Part shown: piece after piece, positions 16,901 to 23,238 of the stretch
Numbering within the stretch: position 1 is the first letter of the stretch
How the letters are laid out: each line of letters begins with the position of its first letter
DNA from: Phoronis ovalis
Taxonomy: Eukaryota > Phoronida > Phoronidae
Direction of reading: 5' to 3'
Length of the DNA: 23,238 nucleotides
NCBI GenBank assembly: GCA_028565635.1
Contig: JAOXYB010079387.1
Coordinates: 1 to 23,238 of the forward strand
Made by a program: the position numbers and the translations under genes
Notes under the pieces: generated by a model
What the model was told of the DNA's origin: nothing
The model's input: the letters and a program-made list of their open reading frames with translations, nothing else
Database searches by the model: none

Positions 16901-19428
16901 CATTGTTGCTACTTGGACAATGATGAAAACATTGATTGCTGAATTATGTAACTAACCATGATGTACATACAAGTTTTGCAAGTAGGAGCATAAAAAGAAG
17001 TCCATACAGCCAGTTATAAAGCAACAGGTGATTTTTTTAAAAATTTTTTTGATTGTGTTCAGTGCTTTAACACAAAAAACAACAATTTCAGGCAAAACAT
17101 GTTACTAGAATGCTGTCAATTCAAAATAGCTTTTTTTAACTCCTGATTATATGTTTCAATATAAATAGCATGTTTAGCTGTCAATTCAGTCTAATTTTAG
17201 ACCATTGCTACTGTTTTTTTTGTGCTAAATGTGTTATATCTAATTTTCTAAGAAATGCAGTATATAAATACTGCCAAATTGAGTTTAAACATTTTTCTTG
17301 ATCCCACGATCCCTTTATGATGTCATTAAGTTTAAAACAGTTCTTGGACTTTTGTAAATTTAAAAAACACATACATAGTCTGTCAAGTGTGCTATTCTTA
17401 CAATACTGCTTGAGAAAATGCGAGCAACATGATTTAAACAAATCTTGTCATTCATTGTTAAAACTCTTTGTTGATAACAAAAACTAAATATTTGTATGTT
17501 CCTAAACTTGCAAGGATACAAAACATGTGATTGAGTATTATACATTTTTGAGGGAAGCCTCAAATTTGCTAATTACCAATAAATAAATTATAGATTTGAT
17601 TTATTACATTTTATTACATATTTGACCTCAATTTTTGAGTTGTAAAAAAACATTTATGAAAGTGTACCTTCAGTTGTTGCAGTATGTTCTCCATCATCTG
17701 TTTCTAAAACTTGCCGAGATGCCTCTGTACTTATTAGTGATCTTGCAGGTATTCCTGTTAGTCTTCGAACACAACCTTGCAAATTTATAACTGGTATAAA
17801 ACAAATTATAAGAAAAGATTACATACTGTAAGTAACAGTAAAACAGAGGCAGTTTCAAGTAAAATTGAATTATACTCTATTATAAAATAAAAGAATTAAA
17901 GAAGAATTACTATGAAATTTTGTCATTAAAAAACCAAGTTAACACAAACCAAGACTAAACAAACTGCATCACCATACTGGATTTTAAAGAATTTTAAAAA
18001 ATATATAAAAGGTTAAGAAGGTCAAGTGCCATAGTTGCAAAATGATGAATATATAAACTTAACATTCCTATGCTAATCAAATATGGTCAGTTACCAAATG
18101 GGGAAAAATATGATCCCAAACCCAATGCATCAAGTTTTTAGTGACCACATAGGAGGTAGTTCCTAGCCTATGCTAATCAAGAAGAAACTGGGTGTTATGC
18201 CAAGTTGTTGACTTTAAAAAAAATTAGCAGTAAACAACTGCATTTATGGGGTCGGGATGAGGGTCCCTATAAGCGTTACTCCTGGCCGATTTTGATCCTA
18301 CTATATATTGGTTACATGCAAGGAGCTTCTGGTTAAAAATAAAAAATCTGTCAGACTTTATTTTTGTATGATTTAATATATTTAGCAAATATCAGCTGTA
18401 GCAAGTTAAGACATTTTGTCACATGGATAACATATTAGACTAATGTAAATAGACATAGTAGCTGCAATGTATACTGAAACTGGCAGTAATATGCAAAATT
18501 CTACAATAAACAGATAGAAAATTAACAAACATGAATTTTGATCAATATATACTAAATGCAAGAAACAATTAATACCAGACAATGTATATTGTATACTGTA
18601 TATATATATAAAAGTCCCAGTTACCAAAAACAAAGAATTTCCAAGTTTGTTCTGGTACAGAAAGTAGGCAGATCTGTTGGGTTTAGAGAGGATACCTAAT
18701 CCTTAAGTAAAAACGAAAAAACAACTGAACCAAAAGACTTATAGACTTTCAACTTGGGCTTTGAAATGATTTAGGATCATCTAGACGTTGATGGAAAATT
18801 GTTTGCACCAGGTCCAGCAAAGTTACTACTGGCCACATGACCCTACTATGGTTTCCCTGGCTTGGGAAGACTCACCTTGTTCACTGGAGTACAAAAAACA
18901 CATTTTTTTGGGCCGGTAAAAACTTCAACAGTTTTTAACACTGTCTGGGCCATGACCCTATGGCTCAGCCGCAGCCAAACCATACAAACCATAGCAGGGT
19001 CATTTAGCCAAGTTTAATATGACACACATTGCTATTGGTTAAAATATCACAAACATTTCATCAGCAACAACAATTTAAAACTATTTACAACCTAACTTCA
19101 AAATTACGTATTCATATGGTTACTTGAGACACCAATTAAATAAGGAAATAACAACATGAGTGGTTTTAATTTCAAAAATAAATAATTTAAGTGTTTATCA
19201 GAGATATTGTTTTCAATTTCATCTAACGGACACGATTTCACGCACGTTCCGGCAACAACTGACGCAAAACCAAGAGTGAAACATATAATTTCTGGCAACT
19301 AAATTAATCTTGGTGCCTATTTTACACTGTTTCAACTGTTCATGAATGAAATCGAAAAGATCCAGCATGTCAATGTTGCTAAAATAATAAGCATAATATT
19401 TACCACGAAAAGACATGTGGGCCGCCAT
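7273..19428 (-). CDS. MRPS2: Mitochondrial small-subunit ribosomal protein S2 (uS2m), complete, three coding exons
   Basis: Coding exons in transcript order are 19404-19428, 17668-17790 and 7273-7952. Joined, they give 828 nt, 275 residues plus stop (human MRPS2 is 296). The protein begins [20 protein letters not shown], an Arg/Ser-rich mitochondrial presequence, then [14 protein letters not shown], then [20 protein letters not shown]. The bacterial-S2-type domain follows: [106 protein letters not shown] and [15 protein letters not shown], all matching animal MRPS2. It is a structural protein of the mitoribosome head. Intron phases agree at both junctions (CGT G|TT and GAA G|AT). The long intron (7953-17667) is 9.7 kb. 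An in-frame ATG eight codons upstream (19452-19450) exists but has a weaker context than 19428 (A at -3, G at +4). Confidence 0.96.
8623..9156. mobile_element. PIF/Harbinger-like MITE, 534 bp, TTA target duplication
   Basis: The first 35 bases (GGGATCATCTCAAAAGTTAT and on) are repeated exactly, inverted, at the other end; after a small indel the match continues through TAGTGTTTCGTATA, giving terminal inverted repeats of about 50 bp. TTA precedes the left end (8620-8622) and follows the right end (9157-9159), as in PIF/Harbinger elements (3-bp TWA). Subterminal AAACGTAGGG(G)AG occurs in direct orientation near both ends. No transposase is encoded; the 106-codon open frame inside (8795-9115, minus) has no domain I know, so this is a non-autonomous element. 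Confidence 0.82.
8728..8743. promoter_or_regulatory. CRE and E-box inside the MITE
   Basis: TGACGTCA (8728-8735) and CACGTG (8738-8743) are two bases apart in the MITE. Both are perfect palindromic bZIP and bHLH sites. That they are bound is untested. Confidence 0.35.
12376..12411. repeat. Two-copy 18-bp tandem repeat
   Basis: AAGTTTGTAAATAGTAT occurs twice in a row with period 18. Probably replication slippage. Confidence 0.6.
12916..12998 (-). CDS. Possible alternative terminal exon inside the MRPS2 intron
   Basis: Minus strand: acceptor TACTGTTATTGCAG (AG at 13000-12999) followed by GT-TGT-TTC, a frame [20 protein letters not shown] then RHQRKS and a TAA at 12918-12916. Joined to MRPS2 exon 2, which ends in a lone G, it keeps phase and would give a short isoform carrying the presequence and a basic tail without the S2 domain. 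A second frame is also open here, there is no nearby AATAAA, and I do not recognise the peptide. It could be chance or an exon of another minus-strand gene. Confidence 0.25.
13199..13672 (+). other. Unassigned 157-codon open frame
   Basis: This is the longest unassigned open frame in the intron. Its apparent first codon is TTG; from the first ATG it would be about 132 codons ([20 protein letters not shown] onward, ending MQPALSTR). It is rich in Phe, Ile, Leu and His, with no domain, signal or catalytic motif I recognise. It may be a chance frame or decayed transposon or retrocopy. Confidence 0.15.
14130..14211. repeat. Imperfect TTTGGATTGCTA repeats
   Basis: TTTGGATT(G) with variants of GCTAC occurs three times here (about 14134, 14169 and 14199), and GGATTGCTA again at 14724 after a run of ten C (14709-14718). 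The retro-insertion at 14358-14663 interrupts this stretch. Confidence 0.45.
14345..14676 (+). mobile_element. Poly(A)-tailed retro-insertion with 13-bp target-site duplication
   Basis: AATTATCCAGAAT occurs at 14345-14357 and again at 14664-14676. The 306-bp segment between ends with AATAAA (14644-14649) and a run of A from 14657. This is the signature of LINE-machinery insertion of a polyadenylated RNA. No open frame or family is recognised in the body, so it may be a 5'-truncated LINE end, a SINE without visible Pol III boxes, or the 3' end of a processed pseudogene. Confidence 0.8.
15083..15211. repeat. Long imperfect foldback with 2-nt loop
   Basis: Arm 15083-15146 (64 nt, AGCAGTTCCTCGCCCATTAT onward) pairs with 15149-15211; about 50 positions match, and the centre GATGGGC-TA-GCCCATC is perfect. 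It is GC-richer than its surroundings. Most differences are transitions. It could be a decayed MITE or a hairpin-RNA source. An open frame across it (15026-15217) is a by-product. Confidence 0.8.
15732..16012. repeat. 281-bp foldback element with nested hairpin
   Basis: Arm 15732-15838 pairs with 15899-16012. Best parts: GTCT(G/A)AATAAA, then GTTAGTGTTCC, then a block of about 48 nt with few mismatches (15790-15838 with 15899-15947, including GAAAAGCAGAAGAA). The loop holds a perfect 8-bp stem TGCCCGAG/CTCGGGCA (15869-15876, 15882-15889). The middle of the arms is more diverged. No target duplication is clear. MITE-like. Confidence 0.8.
16125..16215. promoter_or_regulatory. Cluster of five TGACCT half-sites, including a DR1
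   Basis: TGACCT occurs at 16125, 16183, 16190, 16201 and 16210, all in one orientation. The second and third are spaced by one base, the DR1 form used by nuclear receptors. It may equally be a degenerate simple repeat. Confidence 0.3.
16314..16347. repeat. Perfect 13-bp mini-palindrome
   Basis: ATTAGGTTTGCTG and CAGCAAACCTAAT flank an 8-nt loop. No flanking duplication seen. Confidence 0.7.
17235..17345. repeat. Dispersed repeat, copy A
   Basis: The stretch containing ACTGCCAAATTGAGTTT and, further on, ATGATGTCATTAAGTTTAAA then ACAGT recurs in the same orientation at about 23135-23225. The two copies are clearly diverged. Copies sit in introns of different genes on opposite strands. Family unknown. 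Confidence 0.6.
17668..17790 (-). CDS. MRPS2: MRPS2 coding exon 2 (presequence and N-terminal linker)
   Basis: A 123-bp exon with acceptor TTTATACCAG (AG at 17792-17791) and donor GAAG|GTACAC (GT at 17667-17666). It encodes [20 protein letters not shown] then [20 protein letters not shown]. Its phase fits both neighbours exactly, and the protein then continues [11 protein letters not shown], as in human (KILNEPLKHSDFF). Confidence 0.92.
17791..19403 (-). other. MRPS2 intron 1
   Basis: A 1.6-kb GT-AG intron. It includes a 14-bp direct repeat CCTATGCTAATCAA at 18067 and 18167, a short TA run near 18600, and the inverted repeat at 18838-19002. Minus-strand open frames here are chance. Confidence 0.8.
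18838..19002. repeat. Inverted repeat in MRPS2 intron 1
   Basis: 18838-18865 (TGACCCTACTATGGTTTCCC and on) pairs with 18975-19002, about 23 of 28 positions. A shorter direct copy CATGACCCTATGG lies between them near 18951. Probable foldback fragment. Confidence 0.6.
19404..19428 (-). CDS. MRPS2: MRPS2 coding exon 1 (start)
   Basis: Encodes MAAHMSFR plus one base, donor CGTG|GTAAAT with GT at 19403-19402. The start sits in AAAATGGCGGCC, a YY1-type element. It is too small to find by open-frame length; phase, presequence character and promoter context support it. Confidence 0.85.
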
Positions 19429-19873
19429 TTTTTCTCCTGCAAATAACTTCATTCGAACAATAAAAAATTAAACAAATGAATAACGTAGTTTGGAGAAAAT
19501 TCGCTATATAATTTTTTGAGAAACTGTTAGATTTTGGGTAACTTATACTTATTTCTATTTCAACAGTTTGATTTCCTGTCTTCATGATTTGAGTACTATT
19601 CATCATAAGTGACCAAACCCAAGTTTTAATATTCTATCGAAACACTTATCTCTGGGAATTATCTATACGAAATTCAATACCAAGCATCATAACAATTTCC
19701 AAATATATGCTTGTTTTAAAGTGGCGGTATTTGTAAATACATTTTTGCCAAAAATGTTTTAAAGTGACGTCATATAGCGTATGGTCCATTGAGCAACCCA
19801 CGTGCCGGGCAATGCTTTCAGGAATTATTTTCAAATCATTTGGAACGAAAATAAATAGCGGCATCTCATAAAA
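19429..19873. promoter_or_regulatory. Divergent promoter between MRPS2 and an unidentified gene
   Basis: The two start codons are 445 bp apart on opposite strands. A perfect CRE, TGACGTCA (19765-19772), and a perfect E-box, CACGTG (19799-19804), lie 70-110 bp before the plus-strand ATG. The YY1-type AAAATGGCGGCC overlaps the MRPS2 start. No TATA box is obvious at either side. Confidence 0.5.
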
Positions 19874-19963
19874 ATGAAACTACAGAACAACCACAGTCAC
19901 TTCTTGAGAACTGGTGGGAAACGTTCACATAAAGCAAAAAGGAATCAAGAAACTAAAAATAAG
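19874..19963 (+). CDS. First coding exon of an unidentified basic protein (partial)
   Basis: ATG at 19874 with A at -3 opens 30 codons (MKLQNNHSHFLRTGGKRSHK, then AKRNQETKNK) ending at a good donor, AAG|GTGAGA, phase 0. The peptide is strongly basic, like N termini of nucleolar or RNA-binding proteins, but I do not recognise the family. The head-to-head position with MRPS2 and the CRE/E-box upstream support a real gene. Later exons are probably beyond the window, with one candidate at 22546-22594. Confidence 0.5.
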
Positions 19964-20329
19964 GTGAGAATCAAAAAATTTCGTCTGCTTGCTTAGCTAG
20001 GTTATGACTTATTATGGCTCATGTAATAATACTAGTAATAATACACAATACTATACTTTTACAGTATTTAGGTATTATAAATACCATTATTCGTGAAAAT
20101 AGAAACAATTGCATTGTTTATTCCTTTTTTTGAAAAGTGCTTTGAAATAATATGCCATGCCATAAATTATAAAGTAATATATTAGGCCTAATGATGTTTT
20201 TAGAATTTGTTGCTTTGCGTTGGTTTCATTTAGTCCCGGGCATTTCGCGAATTTGGTAGACGAATCATTTTTTAATAAAGCGTATAGCTTTTGTAGCTGA
20301 TGTAGTGCTCAAAAGTTTTGGCTACTTTA

Positions 20330-21197
20330 TTATAGTTTTAAAGACAGAAAGTAATGCTTTGTTAGAAACAACATTTTTATCAAGCATCAGGAACATGCTA
20401 CGGTGAGGAGAGGGGATTTTCGGCTATTAGGTGCTTATACTTGTTGCATCAACGCTGAAGGTACTATTTATTTGCCCCAAGGGTCCAACGCGAGGTAATA
20501 ACTGGTACCCATGTTTGTGAATGGGTTTCTGAAAAAGACCCTAAATGCATTTTTCACTTTTTTAAATTTTTACCTCTTTCAGTCACTGACTAAAAGAACT
20601 TTAAATGATACTCTATTTACCAGTGTTGTACATGTATTTGAATTAAAATATCCTGGTAAATTATTCACCCTAAATGCGTACAGATAATCAAATGAGGTAC
20701 CCTGATATTTGCTTTAAAAAATAACCCTATATCTGTGTGACGCACATTAAAATGCTTTGTTTTTAAGAATAACCCTTTTTACTCGTTGTTCACAAACATT
20801 GCTTACCATCCACTGATTTCAGTCAGACCTCCAGGTATTTTTTACATACATGAAAATGTGATATATTGATTGTTGCGGGTAGATGCTGAATATGTTCAGT
20901 TTTTAATTGATGAATTGTGCTCTAGAAGAGGAAAAAACTGCATTGTGTGAAGGCTGACGGTCTCATGACTGAGTGGGAAGTTCTAAACATTCTTACATTT
21001 CTTACTAGGACTATTATTTTAATAGTCCCAGACTTTTTATTAAAATGTCAAATAAAAACAATCATGTGACAAGGTGTGCTAGCACAAACATTGTTATTTT
21101 TTCATTTGTAAGTAAAAGCCTGTGGGCGAAACAATCCTTGCAAAAAGCATAGTTTTATGAGTGAAGCAAATGTACTTTAAAAACCAGATCAAAATTT
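20330..21197. repeat. Tandem duplication, copy 1 (about 870 bp)
   Basis: Aligns along its length to 21207-22074, for example TTTGCCCCA(A/G)GGGT, ACTGGTACCCATGTTTGTGA and ACAATCATGTGACAAGGTGT. Many substitutions and small indels show it is not recent. Copy 1 alone has a 35-bp palindromic insertion at 21005-21039. No coding frame is preserved. Confidence 0.85.
21005..21039. repeat. Mini-palindrome insertion present only in copy 1
   Basis: GGACTATTA (21008-21016) and TAATAGTCC (21020-21028) flank TTT. Comparison with copy 2 (CTTATTAAA) shows a clean insertion with TTA on both sides, so it may be a 32-bp insert plus a 3-bp target duplication. A deletion in copy 2 is the alternative. Confidence 0.65.
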
Positions 21198-21206
21198 ATA
21201 TAGTTT

Positions 21207-22074
21207 GTTATACTTTAAAAGACAGAAAATAATGCTTTGTTAGACAACACAACATTTTATCAAACGTCAGGAACATGTCACAGTGGGGAGAGGAGATTCC
21301 TATTAGGTGTTTTTATACTTGTTGCATCAATGCTGAAGGTACTATTTATTTGCCCCAGGGGTTCGACTCAAGGCAATAACTGGTACCCATGTTTGTGAAA
21401 GGGGTTTAGAAAAAGACCTAAATGCATTTTTCCTTTTTTAAATTTTTACCTCTTTCAGTCACTGACTTCAAGAAATTTTATAAACTCTATTTACCAGTGT
21501 TGTATTTGAATTAATTATATCCTGGTAACTTACACCCTAAATGCATAGAGATAATCAAAACACTTTTTGCATATTTGATAAAAAAATAACCCGAACTGCG
21601 TGACACACATCATTAACGTGCTTTGTTTTTAAAAATAGCCCTTTTTACTCGTTTTGTCCACAAGCATTGCATACCATGCATCCACTGATTTGAGTCAAAC
21701 CCTGGGTATTTTACATGCAGGAAAATGTGATGGGGTTGACTGTTGCAGGTAGATGTTGAATATAATATGTCCTGTTTTTTAATTGATGAATTTGTGCTCA
21801 AGAAGAGGAAAAACTGCATTGTGTGAAGGGTGATGGTCTCATGAATGAGTGGGAAGTTCAAACATTTTTACATTTCTTATTAAAGTGTCAAATAAAAACA
21901 ATCATGTGACAAGGTGTGCTAGCACAAACACTTCTGTACAAATCATTTTATATACTAGGTCTTGTTATTTTTTCATTTGGAAGTAAAGCTTGTGGGCCGA
22001 ACAATCGCCTGCAAAAATCATATAGCTTTATGATCGAGTGAAGCAAATGTACTTTATGAACCAGATCAAAATTC
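21207..22074. repeat. Tandem duplication, copy 2
   Basis: Period about 878 bp to copy 1. It lacks the palindrome of copy 1 but has about 30 bp of its own near 21931-21960, after GCACAAACA. The minus-strand open frame at 21613-21861 is not kept in copy 1. Confidence 0.85.
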
Positions 22075-22545
22075 TAATTATCAGTTGTTGGGCCCTTCAG
22101 ATATGGGTCAGGGTCAGATTAACCCAATTTGTGCCCTTCTTAAAGGAGCATAAAACATATATTGGTTGATTGATCAATCAACATTATTGAAAAAGATGGA
22201 TGCATTTTTGCATTCCTCCTGTTCTTTCTTCCACTTTTAATTTGAACTTCATACCTAAGAGTTTGTGCTAAAATTTGCAAATTACAAGTACTATATTTTT
22301 GTTGAGTATAAGAGTTCATGATATATAATATAAAGCATTTTTTCACAATACAGTATTTTAAAAAATTAACATTAGACTTATAGGTAGTGTAGTGCCAAGG
22401 ATTGTTTTTTCTTTGTGCGTAATGTCGCCCACTCCAGGAACATAGAAAAACATAAAACTAGACAGCTCAGTTGCTAGCTGGGTTTAATCAATCTATCTAG
22501 TAAAGTTTTGAAATGATAGGATGTGTACTTCTGTATTAATTTAAG

Positions 22546-22594
22546 AGGACGAGTGCACTAGGAATTGCTTTGGAAATTATTCAAACTAAGAAAT
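22546..22594 (+). CDS. Candidate second exon of the unidentified gene
   Basis: Acceptor TTAATTTAAG ends at 22545 and donor AAAT|GTAAGT follows 22594. In phase with the exon at 19874-19963 it reads RTSALGIALEIIQTKK, an amphipathic, protein-like segment. It is only 49 bp, so chance is quite possible. Confidence 0.25.
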
Positions 22595-23134
22595 GTAAGT
22601 TAAATTATAGAGTAAAAAAGTATACATTTTCAGAGGTGTTATCATTCTAATTACCTTTTCTTTTGTCACAAAATTATATAATTAGTAAGGTGGCTGTTTT
22701 GTGTAAAATAACATTAAAAATATAATTCCAAATAAACTGCAGATGCAAAGCTGAAACTTGGACAAAATAAACTTGAAATAGATCTCCAAAATATGTCTCA
22801 CATTTGTGATACTGTGTTTTGCTTAAAAATTATATTTCATATTTCAAGGGTCAATCAACTTTGAACTTTTTTCAAGCAGCTTATATTTTCAAAAGCACAC
22901 TAGCTACAAATAAAACAAAATTTAGAAATGCTACAACATTTATCAGACATTTGTTTAAAGTGGCAGTTAAGTAATAAAAGTAAATTTTCATACTCCTTTA
23001 ATCTTGCCTTTTTAAAAATGTAGCTGGAGAATGAAAGGCCAGTAGGTAGCTCTACACACACTTGTTTAAGTTTAGACTCTTGTTGTTGTTTTTTGCTTTT
23101 TTGTCAAAATTGCTTTTATTTAATTTTCCTAAGT

Positions 23135-23225
23135 CATGGTATAAATAAACTGCCAAATTGAGTTTGTACATTTTCCCTATCCATATCTGATAATGATGAT
23201 GTAAATAATTTTAAAACAGTGATTT
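23135..23225. repeat. Dispersed repeat, copy B
   Basis: Same-orientation partner of 17235-17345: ATAAA(T)AACTGCCAAATTGAG, later GATGATGTAAATAATTTTAA then AACAGT. The right edge of the window cuts its context. Confidence 0.6.
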
Positions 23226-23238
23226 GGCTTTATCAGAT

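Larger units (their letters stand above)
7953..17667 (-). other. Long MRPS2 intron 2
   Basis: A 9.7-kb intron, donor GTACAC, acceptor TATAG. It holds the MITE, retro-insertion, foldbacks and a possible extra exon listed separately. Between them (7953-8622, 9157-12915, 13673-14130, 14677-15082, 16348-17200) I see AT-rich non-coding DNA with only short chance open frames and no tRNA or other RNA gene. Confidence 0.85.
19964..23238 (+). other. Downstream region of the unidentified gene, apparently intronic
   Basis: No long open frame on the plus strand. The tandem duplication fills 20330-22074. 19964-20329 and 22075-23130 are AT-rich with nothing certain apart from the candidate exon and the dispersed repeat near the right edge. 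Confidence 0.55.

Noticed and set aside
18067-18180. Two CCTATGCTAATCAA motifs 100 bp apart as POU-type sites
   Set aside because: They differ from the octamer ATGCAAAT and two copies are too few to support a claim.
19104-19864. Four minus-strand frames of 64-77 codons around the MRPS2 start
   Set aside because: They run through the MRPS2 exon 1 donor or the promoter; none has homology.
21358-21369. GGTTCGACTC, like a tRNA or SINE B box
   Set aside because: There is no A box at the right distance, no cloverleaf, and the other tandem copy has lost the motif.

Overview
The window is nuclear DNA of an animal. The protein genes are split by many GT-AG introns, the DNA is AT-rich, and the recognisable genes (OGG1, LRRIQ3, MRPS2) are metazoan orthologues that resemble the vertebrate proteins well. 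Long repeat-filled introns and short non-autonomous transposons fit a slowly evolving marine-invertebrate type genome (for example a mollusc or another lophotrochozoan, or an invertebrate deuterostome), but the sequence alone does not let me name the phylum.

Layout: (1) 109-1211, minus strand: the first two coding exons of the DNA glycosylase OGG1; the catalytic half lies off the left edge. (2) 1212-2005: a compact divergent promoter shared with the next gene, with two YY1-type ATGGC elements and a match to the RFX X-box. (3) 2006-6195, plus strand: a complete six-coding-exon LRRIQ3-like gene (leucine-rich repeats, two IQ motifs, coiled coil). (4) 6196-7272: a convergent intergenic region containing small foldbacks. 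(5) 7273-19428, minus strand: a complete MRPS2 gene (mitochondrial ribosomal protein uS2m) in only three coding exons, spread over 12 kb by one intron of about 9.7 kb and one of about 1.6 kb. The mature domain sits in the exon at 7273-7952 and the mitochondrial presequence is split over two small exons far to the right. (6) 19429-19873: a second divergent promoter with a CRE, an E-box and a YY1-type element, leading to the first coding exon (19874-19963, plus strand) of an unidentified gene. (7) 19964-23238: apparent intron of that gene, dominated by an 870-bp tandem duplication.

The large MRPS2 intron is a collection of mobile and foldback DNA: a 534-bp PIF/Harbinger-like MITE with a TTA target duplication (8623-9156), a poly(A)-tailed retro-insertion with a 13-bp target duplication (14345-14676), two long foldbacks (15083-15211 and 15732-16012), and several mini-palindromes. 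Similar perfect mini-palindromes occur in the OGG1 intron and in one copy of the tandem duplication; the OGG1 one looks like a recent insertion that duplicated the splice-donor neighbourhood.

OGG1 (base-excision repair of 8-oxoguanine) and MRPS2 (mitochondrial translation) both carry a likely mitochondrial targeting N terminus; LRRIQ3 is a calmodulin-type/ciliary candidate. They are neighbours but I see no sign that they form one pathway. I did not find a convincing new gene system; the most unusual items are the lineage-specific lysine-rich insert in OGG1, the foldback insertion beside the OGG1 splice donor, and the non-coding foldbacks.
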